Origin: Candidatus Sumerlaeota bacterium
Lineage (GTDB): Bacteria; Sumerlaeota; Sumerlaeia; JADFCT01
DNA: 5,601 bases
Direction: 5' to 3'
Assembly: GCA_017161665.1 (NCBI GenBank)
Contig: JADFCT010000248.1
Span: forward strand, 1-5,601
Numbering within the stretch: the stretch's first letter is position 1; each line of letters begins with the position of its first letter. A program made the translations under genes and the position numbers. Positions 1-5,601 of the stretch are shown here, piece by piece. Below the pieces are notes generated by a model. The model was not told where the DNA came from and did not search any database. It was given only the letters and a program-made list of their open reading frames with translations.

Positions 1-1020
1 GTCAATCGAACGGTTGAGGCCTTGATCCCGATCCTGATCCAATCGCCGGCCGAAGGGGCGGACCGGAAGAAAATGACCGAGCGCCTGTATCAGGCCATCT
101 GTGACGATGGCGTGTCGTTTTTGTGGCTTGTGGAGGAACACTGGGGAGCGATTTGCGGTTCCGTCGAATTGGCGAGCGAATGGGCGGATCGCATTCTGGA
201 ACCCCTGGAGCAGTCCTGGGGCGCCGAACACTATGATCCTCTCAAGCGCGTGAAAAGCCCTTCCCTTTGCCTGTCCGCCTTGTTCCATGCGGAACGGTAT
301 TCGGATATTCAAAAACTTCAAAATTTGCGATCCTATAAATTCTGGTCTTTCGATCAATTCTGGGCGCGCGTTCTGGTTCAGCAGGGCCGGCTGGATGAGG
401 CGCTGGCTTTTGCCGAAAGCCGCCAACATCATGACCGGGAGGAAAACATTGAGATACTGGAATTTTGTGAAGGCCTTTTGCTCAATGCCGGCCGATCGGA
501 TGAAGCCTATAAGCGCTATGGATTGAAGGCTCTTGCCGGCGGAACCTACCTCAGTATCTTCCGAAAGTTGGTGAAAAAGTACCCGGACAGAGCGCCTCGA
601 CAGATTCTCGAGGATCTCATTGCCTCTCATGGCGAGAGGGGGAAGTGGTTCGCCGCCGCCAAGGATGCCGGTTTTCTGGATATCGCCCTCCAGTGCGCCA
701 GCACATCCACCGTCGAGCCAGCCACCCTCATCCGTGCGGCCCGTGACTTCCAAAACGACGCGCCGGAATTCGCCCATAAAGTGGCCCTTCAGGCCATTCA
801 CCTTTTGCTCGACGGATACGGATACGATCCGCTCCCATCCGATATTGTCAGCGCCTATCAGTATCTGATGGCTGCCGCCGTACAGATTGATGCTGTTGAA
901 TCCACACAGGAGACGCTCAAACGCCTTCTTCGGAATGCATCCGCCAAGAAGGATACCGACAGTCGGGTGATGACGAGCGCGCTCAAACGCTGTAGTGGTC
1001 TGGGCGTGACAAAGGGGTGA
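1..1020 (+). CDS. Uncharacterised helical protein, 5' end outside the window
   Basis: I do not recognise a function. The frame is open from base 1 to a TGA at 1018-1020, giving 339 visible residues. A TTG at 22 could start translation, but the reading continues upstream without a stop and no ribosome binding site precedes it, so the true start is probably before the window. The protein looks soluble and mostly alpha-helical, with no signal peptide or membrane segment in the visible part. A tryptophan-rich stretch near residues 43-73 includes WGAICGS (48-54). Two segments resemble TPR-type helix repeats: GRLDEALAFAE (129-139) and GRSDEAYKRYGL (164-175). Further features are GKWFAAAKDAG (214-224) and LLDGYGYDP (269-277). 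I have an impression of similar unannotated bacterial proteins with the same WG and GKWFAAA blocks, but cannot confirm it here. The helical-repeat layout suggests a binding or scaffold role; that is inference. The C-terminus, rich in Lys, Ser and Arg, appears complete. Confidence 0.85.
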   Translation, partial: VNRTVEALIPILIQSPAEGADRKKMTERLYQAICDDGVSFLWLVEEHWGAICGSVELASEWADRILEPLEQSWGAEHYDPLKRVKSPSLCLSALFHAERYSDIQKLQNLRSYKFWSFDQFWARVLVQQGRLDEALAFAESRQHHDREENIEILEFCEGLLLNAGRSDEAYKRYGLKALAGGTYLSIFRKLVKKYPDRAPRQILEDLIASHGERGKWFAAAKDAGFLDIALQCASTSTVEPATLIRAARDFQNDAPEFAHKVALQAIHLLLDGYGYDPLPSDIVSAYQYLMAAAVQIDAVESTQETLKRLLRNASAKKDTDSRVMTSALKRCSGLGVTKG

Positions 1021-1106
1021 GAGCGCATCCGTTTTCCTTGAAGGAAGCGGAAAGGTTGGCGGATGGGCTGTGGCATTGCGTTCTGTCTTTTCCGGTGGAA
1101 AAGCGA

Positions 1107-1133
1107 TTTACAGGACGCGGAATGTTGGATAAT
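1107..1133 (+). promoter_or_regulatory. Possible sigma-70-type promoter for purL
   Basis: TTTACA at 1107-1112 differs from the -35 consensus by one base. GATAAT at 1128-1133 differs from the -10 consensus by one base. The 15-base spacer is short; the overlapping TAATAA at 1130-1135 gives 17 bases but matches poorly. Transcription would begin near 1140, about 40 bases before the purL start at 1183. The position suits purL, and the local sequence is more AT-rich than the flanking genes. I see no purine riboswitch or recognisable operator. This is a pattern match only, and the host's promoter consensus is unknown. Confidence 0.35.
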
Positions 1134-1169
1134 AATCCTGCTTTTCGACTTTGCCGATGTGCTCAAAAC

Positions 1170-1174
1170 AAGGA
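1170..1174 (+). promoter_or_regulatory. Ribosome binding site of purL
   Basis: AAGGA lies 8 bases before the ATG at 1183. It supports that start over the in-frame ATG at 1063, which has no comparable site and would add 40 residues unlike any PurL. Confidence 0.65.
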
Positions 1175-1182
1175 CAGTCTTC

Positions 1183-3543
1183 ATGCCGACCGAGAATCAA
1201 TCCACGGAACTTCGCGCTTTTAACGCCGAACCGGATATCGACTTCAGCCATGCCATTGATCCCCCGAGTTTCCAGCCCGTTCAGGACAACCCGGTGGAAA
1301 TCACCGACGACATCGTCGCTTTCCATGGTTTGACGCCGGAGGAGTATGAGCGGATTTTGAAAATCCTGGGGCGGGAACCCTCCATTACGGAGTTGGGGAT
1401 TATCTCGGTCATGTGGAGCGAGCACTGTTCCTATAAGTCCTCCAAGCCCATTCTGGCCAAACTGCCCACTGACGGCGAGCATGTCATACAGGGGCCGGGC
1501 GAGAATGCCGGGATTCTGGATATCGGCGATGGGTGGGCCGTTTGCTTCAAGATCGAATCACACAACCATCCCTCCGCGGTGGAGCCCTACCAAGGCGCCG
1601 CCACCGGCGTGGGGGGGATCCTGCGCGATATTTTCACCATGGGCGCGCGCCCGGTGGCCATGATCGACCCCTTGCGGTTCGGCAATTCCAAGACCAAGCG
1701 CACGCGGTATCTCGCGAACGGTGTTATTTCCGGTATTGCCGACTATGGAAACTGTGTCGGCGTGCCAACCGTGGCCGGTGAAGTTCATTTCAATGATTGT
1801 TACGAAGAAAATATCCTTGTCAATGTCATGTGCGTGGGCATTGTGCGCTCAGATCGAATTGCCTATGGGCAGGCCTGCAACCCGGGCCATCGTGTCATCT
1901 ATTTCGGAAACTCAACAGGGCGTGACGGTATCCATGGGGCCACCTTCGCGAGTGTTGAACTGAGTGATGACACCAAAGAACAGCGCTCAGCGGTTCAGGT
2001 CGGCGACCCCTTCATGGGCAAACGGATTCTGGAAGCGACGCTGGAATTGATTCAGAGTCAGGCCGTCGAGGGGATCCAGGATATGGGCGCCGCTGGTTTG
2101 ACGTGTTCGGGATGTGAAATGGCCGGCCGCGGTGGCACTGGCGTTCGGATGAATTTGAACAGCGTGCCGCTGCGCGCCGAGAACCTGACGCCTTATGAAA
2201 TCATGCTGTCCGAATCGCAGGAACGAATGCTGGCCATCGTGGCGCCTGAGAAACTGGAACAGGTCCAGGCGATTTTGGATAAATGGGAAGTCGGCTGTCA
2301 CGATCTGGGCGAGGTGACGAGCGACGGTCTCTTGACCGTCGAGTGTAATGGCGAAATTGTCGCTCAAATTCCGGCGGCGGCCATATCCAATGAAGCCCCC
2401 GTGTACAATCGACCCGCGTCGTCCCCCCCCGAGGGCTCGGTGCGGGTTGTGGACGAAAAACCTTTTGCGGCCGTAACGGACTTGGGACCGGTTCTGCTTG
2501 ATATGTTGCGGGATCCCAATTTTGCATCCAAAGACTGGATTTACCGGCAGTACGATCACATGGTTCAGACGGCCACCATCGTGGCCCCCGGCGGAGACGC
2601 GGCGGTCATTCGCGTGCGCGGCGCCGGTGATAAATTTCTGGCTATCACGGCCGATTGCAATAGTTCCTATTGCGCCCTCAATCCCCACCGGGGGGGCATG
2701 ATCGCCGTGGCCGAAGCGGCTCGCAATGTCATCGCCGTCGGCGCCAAACCCATTGGGATCACGAATTGCCTGAACTTCGGCAACCCGGAAAAACCGGAAA
2801 TCTTCTATTACTTCCAGCAGGCGTGCGCTGGAATGGGTGACGCCTGCCGCGCTTTTGGATCGCCCGTTACGGGGGGCAACGTGTCGTTGTATAATGAGTC
2901 CTATGGGCAGGCGATCTTCCCGACGCCGGTCATTGGAATGGTTGGTCTCATTGAAGATCCGGCCCATATCACGACCGCCGGCTTTAAGAACGAAGGCGAC
3001 GTGATCTTCCAGGTGGGCCCCGAGGCCCGGTCCCTGGGGGGGAGTGTCTATCTGCAACGGGTGGCCCCCGGTCTGACTGACGACGAGCGCGCGCGCTATC
3101 AGGCCCTGGGCCCTTATGCCGGCCGCGTGGTTGGGCCGTGTCCCGAGTTTGACCTGGCCATCGAGCGCATGTCCCATGATTTCGTGCTGGATGCGATACG
3201 CCGTGGATTGATTCGTTCCGCGCATGATGTTTCCGACGGCGGCTTCGCCATGGCGTTGGCCGAATGTTGTCTGATGGGGCCGAAGACGACCGGCGCGGTC
3301 GTGGACCGCCCGACGGCGCGTCCCGCGGCAACGCTTTGTTTCAGCGAGGATCAGTCGCGCTTCATCATCAGTGTCAGTCCCGAACATGTCGATACGCTCA
3401 AACAGATGGGCGAAGACGAAGAAGTGGGGCTGCGCGAGATGGGGCGTGTGGGCGGGGACCGTTTGAACATCAATCAGTGGATCGACCTGCCCATGAGCGA
3501 CGTCGAGGCCGCCTGGCGAACGGATTGGCGCGCAGAAGGTTGA
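1183..3543 (+). CDS. purL: Phosphoribosylformylglycinamidine (FGAM) synthase, small-type PurL subunit
   Basis: This cytoplasmic enzyme makes FGAM from FGAR, ATP and ammonia in de novo purine synthesis. At 786 residues it is the small form, without the glutaminase and PurS-like domains of the roughly 1,300-residue form, so by family knowledge it needs separate PurQ and PurS. The two-fold synthetase layout is visible. The first half has WSEHCSYKSS (78-87, active-site His81), FKIESHNHPS (122-131, with Lys123, Glu125 and His127), GGILRDIFTMGARP (144-157), QVGDPFMGKR (272-281), GIQDMGAAGL (297-306) and SESQ (343-346). The second half has the NCLNFGNPEKPE block (528-539), TGGNVSLYNES (563-573) and SAHDVSDGGFAMALAE (679-694). 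All expected ATP-, Mg- and substrate-binding blocks are present, with no frameshift. The ATG start was chosen for its ribosome binding site; a GTG at 1294 is a credible alternative. Roughly 40 poorly conserved residues precede the family core (ITDDIVAFHGLT). A probably non-coding gap of 162 bases separates it from the upstream gene. Confidence 0.97.
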   Translation: MPTENQSTELRAFNAEPDIDFSHAIDPPSFQPVQDNPVEITDDIVAFHGLTPEEYERILKILGREPSITELGIISVMWSEHCSYKSSKPILAKLPTDGEHVIQGPGENAGILDIGDGWAVCFKIESHNHPSAVEPYQGAATGVGGILRDIFTMGARPVAMIDPLRFGNSKTKRTRYLANGVISGIADYGNCVGVPTVAGEVHFNDCYEENILVNVMCVGIVRSDRIAYGQACNPGHRVIYFGNSTGRDGIHGATFASVELSDDTKEQRSAVQVGDPFMGKRILEATLELIQSQAVEGIQDMGAAGLTCSGCEMAGRGGTGVRMNLNSVPLRAENLTPYEIMLSESQERMLAIVAPEKLEQVQAILDKWEVGCHDLGEVTSDGLLTVECNGEIVAQIPAAAISNEAPVYNRPASSPPEGSVRVVDEKPFAAVTDLGPVLLDMLRDPNFASKDWIYRQYDHMVQTATIVAPGGDAAVIRVRGAGDKFLAITADCNSSYCALNPHRGGMIAVAEAARNVIAVGAKPIGITNCLNFGNPEKPEIFYYFQQACAGMGDACRAFGSPVTGGNVSLYNESYGQAIFPTPVIGMVGLIEDPAHITTAGFKNEGDVIFQVGPEARSLGGSVYLQRVAPGLTDDERARYQALGPYAGRVVGPCPEFDLAIERMSHDFVLDAIRRGLIRSAHDVSDGGFAMALAECCLMGPKTTGAVVDRPTARPAATLCFSEDQSRFIISVSPEHVDTLKQMGEDEEVGLREMGRVGGDRLNINQWIDLPMSDVEAAWRTDWRAEG

Positions 3544-3608
3544 AATCATTGGCGTTAAGTGGGATAGATTAAGAGGTTGCTCTGGGCGTGTCTGTGAAAT
3601 CGTTAGAC

Positions 3609-3612
3609 AGGA
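3609..3612 (+). promoter_or_regulatory. Ribosome binding site of the phosphohexomutase
   Basis: AGGA sits 9 bases before the ATG at 3622. It is a modest match at usable spacing. The 78-base gap after purL shows no clear promoter and no hairpin followed by a T-run, so read-through from purL is plausible. Confidence 0.5.
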
Positions 3613-3621
3613 TGAAGACGG

Positions 3622-5430
3622 ATGACTGATATTCGATCGATTGATGAGACGTATGGCAAATTTGCCGAATGGCTGAAAATTGATGGAGCGCGCGAGGAAC
3701 TCCTGGGATTGATTCCCGAGGATGTGGCCGCCGCCATCCGTGATCGCTTCTACACAGATCTGGCCTTCGGGACAGGGGGGCTGCGCGGGGTGATGGGCGC
3801 CGGCACCAACCGGATGAATGAGCCGGTTGTGGCCATGGCCACCCAGGGCCTGGCCAATTATGTGAAGTCGGTCAAAAAGAACAAGAAATTGTCAGCCGTG
3901 GTCTGTTATGATGCCCGACGCAATTCAAAGTTTTTTGGCGAAGTAACGGCAGAGGTCCTGGGGGGCAATGGATTTACCGTTCATTTGTTTAAAGATATTC
4001 GATCGACGCCCGAAGTGTCGTTCGCTGTGCGTGAACTGGGCGCGGATGTGGGGATAATGATTACCGCCAGCCATAATCCTTCGGAATACAACGGGTATAA
4101 AGCCTACTGGGATGACGGAGGGCAAATGATTCCGCCCCATGATGTGGGCGTGATCGAGGAAGTTCAGAAAATAGCCTCTCTCGACCAGGTCAGGCGGTTA
4201 TCGCTGGCTGCTGGCAAAAAACAGGGCGTTATTAATCTGCTGGGCGCCGATATGGATCGTAAGTTTCTGGCGGCCATTCGCGCCGCTTCACTCGATCCGG
4301 TGGGCAACAAAAAGAACGGTAACGCAGTCAAAGTCGTTTATACACCCCTCCACGGGGTGGGAGGCGTTCTGGCTAAACGGGCGCTTAATGATTGGGGCTT
4401 CAAGAAGGTCTATGAAGTCGCCAGTCAGATCAAGCCCGATTCCGAATTTCCGACCGTCAAATCTCCCAATCCCGAGAACCCCGAAGCCTTTGAACATGCG
4501 ATTCAGACCCTGAAGGACGTGGGCGCCGACATTGCCGTGGCCAGTGATCCGGATGCCGATCGCATGGGGCTGGTGGCCATGGATGGGCAGGGCCAGCCGC
4601 AGTTCATCACCGGCAACCAGATGGGAGCCTTGTTTACCTACTACATCTGCGAAAAGTTGACAGATCAGGGAACCCTGCCAGACAATCCGCTTATTGTTAC
4701 GACGGTGGTGACGACGGATCTGATTCAGATCATTTGCGACGCTTATGGTGTGCGAATTGTCGAAACCCTGACCGGCTTTAAATGGATTGGCGCCCAGGCG
4801 ACGATTCAGGACGAACGGCGGGCGGCCGGTAAAAAAAACGCCACCTTCCTTTTCGGCTGTGAGGAGAGTTACGGGTATCTGTTCGGAACCCATGCTCGAG
4901 ACAAGGACGGCATGGTTTCGTTGTGCATGGCCGCTGAAATCGCCCGATGGGCCAAGGAGCGCGGTCAGACAATTCCCGATGTGATTGACTCGATTTACCA
5001 GCGCTTTGGTGTTTTTGACGAGAGCCAGAAATCGGTCTATATGCGCGGCGAAACCGGCATGATTCGCATCCGGGACATTATGGAAGCCCTTCGCGCCAAA
5101 CCACCCAAAAGCCTGGGCGGGCGGAAAGTGACCGGGGTGACTGATTTTCTGGAAGGCACCTTCCGGGACGCTTATGGCAAGCCGCTACGCGGGCGCGACC
5201 AGTTGCCCGAGTCCAATGTGCTCATGTTTCATCTGGAAAACGCGGGCAAAGTTGTTGCGCGACCATCGGGTACGGAGCCGAAGATCAAGTTTTACTTTAA
5301 CCTTTTCGACCGGGATGGCGCTCCCTATGAGACATTAGAACAGGTAAAGGAACGGGTGGACGCTTTGGCGAAACTGGCGGAATCCATCAAAGCCGATCTG
5401 CTCAAGTACACGGGCGCCGACAAGCAATAG
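3622..5430 (+). CDS. Phosphoglucomutase/phosphomannomutase family protein (alpha-D-phosphohexomutase, PgcA/PGM2-like)
   Basis: Enzymes of this superfamily move a phosphate between C1 and C6 of a hexose (or C1 and C5 of a pentose) through a phosphoserine and a bisphosphate intermediate. Every hallmark is present in order: FGTGGLRG (49-56), the catalytic loop TASHNP (148-153, phosphoserine Ser150), the metal-binding DPDADR (309-314), the sugar-specificity region TGFKWIG (384-390) and GCEESYGY (412-419), and the phosphate-binding RPSGTEPK (547-554). The 602-residue length and the FGTGGLRG and GCEESYGY forms fit the PgcA/PGM2 subgroup, which includes bacterial alpha-phosphoglucomutase and eukaryotic phosphoglucomutase/phosphopentomutase; they differ from the roughly 450-residue GlmM and ManB types. 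The exact substrate (glucose, mannose or pentose phosphate) cannot be read from sequence. No signal peptide is seen, so it is cytoplasmic. It lies 78 bases after purL on the same strand. An A8 tract at 4831-4838 encodes Lys404, Lys405 and part of Asn406, just before the GCEESYGY loop. Confidence 0.95.
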   Translation: MTDIRSIDETYGKFAEWLKIDGAREELLGLIPEDVAAAIRDRFYTDLAFGTGGLRGVMGAGTNRMNEPVVAMATQGLANYVKSVKKNKKLSAVVCYDARRNSKFFGEVTAEVLGGNGFTVHLFKDIRSTPEVSFAVRELGADVGIMITASHNPSEYNGYKAYWDDGGQMIPPHDVGVIEEVQKIASLDQVRRLSLAAGKKQGVINLLGADMDRKFLAAIRAASLDPVGNKKNGNAVKVVYTPLHGVGGVLAKRALNDWGFKKVYEVASQIKPDSEFPTVKSPNPENPEAFEHAIQTLKDVGADIAVASDPDADRMGLVAMDGQGQPQFITGNQMGALFTYYICEKLTDQGTLPDNPLIVTTVVTTDLIQIICDAYGVRIVETLTGFKWIGAQATIQDERRAAGKKNATFLFGCEESYGYLFGTHARDKDGMVSLCMAAEIARWAKERGQTIPDVIDSIYQRFGVFDESQKSVYMRGETGMIRIRDIMEALRAKPPKSLGGRKVTGVTDFLEGTFRDAYGKPLRGRDQLPESNVLMFHLENAGKVVARPSGTEPKIKFYFNLFDRDGAPYETLEQVKERVDALAKLAESIKADLLKYTGADKQ

Positions 5431-5601
5431 ACCGGCATTAGGCTGAGGAAAATAAATAAACCCCTTTGTTTCTCTCGTGGGCGCATGGCCCTCAAAAGGG
5501 ACACAACACATGATCCTAAAAACGGCAGTTGCTCGTAGCGAATAGACGCAAACCATTGTATTCTGATGCTTTGCGAAAAAGCCTCAACTCACCTGACGGG
5601 T
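5431..5601. other. Non-coding tail after the mutase gene
   Basis: No credible gene is visible on either strand in these 171 bases. Besides the terminator-like structure at 5449-5500, a hairpin at 5565-5585 pairs GCTTT (5568-5572) with AAAGC (5578-5582) over a five-base loop, extended by two outer pairs after one mismatch. It lacks a following T-run. I see no tRNA cloverleaf, no repeated unit and no convincing promoter. The next gene probably begins or ends to the right. Confidence 0.5.
5449..5500 (-). terminator. Weak terminator-like hairpin reading leftwards
   Basis: CCCTTT at 5462-5467 pairs with AAAGGG at 5495-5500, and the loop contains a second small stem (GGGC 5479-5482 with GCCC 5488-5491). 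On the minus strand the outer stem is followed by a T-rich run, the complement of the A-rich 5449-5460. On the plus strand no T-run follows, so this does not look like the mutase's own terminator. It could end a convergent gene lying beyond the right edge. The large loop makes this a weak call. Confidence 0.25.

Noticed and set aside
1063..1182. 40-residue N-terminal extension of PurL from the ATG at 1063
   Set aside because: No ribosome binding site precedes it, the residues do not resemble PurL, and it would run through the possible promoter. The ATG at 1183 has a good AAGGA.
1017..1223. A 68-codon frame from a GTG overlapping the stop of the first gene
   Set aside because: The GTGA overlap could allow coupled translation, but the frame runs through the purL promoter and start region, matches no family I recognise, and ends inside purL in another frame.
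1987..3549. A 520-codon open frame on the minus strand, covering most of the C-terminal two-thirds of purL
   Set aside because: Its codons are in register with purL codons, so minus-strand stops arise only where purL uses TTA, CTA or TCA, which are rare here. Its translation resembles no family I know, while purL is certain. The 201-codon minus frame at 4288-4893 in the mutase has the same explanation.
3549..3570. TTGGCG and TAGATT as a promoter for the mutase
   Set aside because: The spacer is only 10 bases and the -10 match is four of six, so it is not a credible sigma-70 promoter.
3612..3629. A five-codon upstream frame (MKTDD) overlapping the mutase start
   Set aside because: Its ATG directly abuts the AGG, so it lacks usable ribosome binding spacing. 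A short chance frame of this size is expected.
5335..5556. A 73-codon minus-strand frame over the mutase 3' end and the tail
   Set aside because: About half of it is antisense to conserved mutase codons, the product resembles nothing known, and no clear ribosome binding site precedes its start.

Overview
This 5.6 kb bacterial window has moderately high GC content. It carries three protein genes, all on the + strand and tightly packed. The genes have Shine-Dalgarno-type ribosome binding sites and bacterial codon use. GGG, GGC and GCC codons are common, while TTA, CTA and TCA are rare. Two genes are housekeeping metabolic enzymes. I see no transposase, integrase, phage gene, CRISPR repeat or tRNA. 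The proteins do not let me name a phylum from the sequence alone.

Layout. Positions 1-1020 hold the 3' part of an uncharacterised, probably all-helical protein whose start lies before the window. A 162-base gap follows, with a possible promoter and a small inverted repeat. Positions 1183-3543 hold an intact purL of the small (786-residue) type, the synthetase subunit of phosphoribosylformylglycinamidine (FGAM) synthase in purine synthesis. After a 78-base gap without a visible terminator comes an intact 602-residue phosphohexomutase of the PgcA/PGM2 type (3622-5430). The last 171 bases look non-coding. They hold hairpins, one of which resembles a terminator for a gene reading leftwards from beyond the right edge.

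How the genes relate. The small PurL cannot take ammonia from glutamine by itself; in its family it works with PurQ and PurS, and neither is in this window. The mutase links glucose-6-phosphate and glucose-1-phosphate, or possibly pentose phosphates, which would sit closer to purine metabolism because ribose-5-phosphate feeds PRPP. That link is inference from adjacency only. purL and the mutase could be co-transcribed. The first gene has no evident functional tie to either.

I found no convincing undescribed system. The points most worth a second look are the uncharacterised first protein, a second well-placed start in purL, an A8 slippery site just before a catalytic motif of the mutase, and the long G/C homopolymers in purL.
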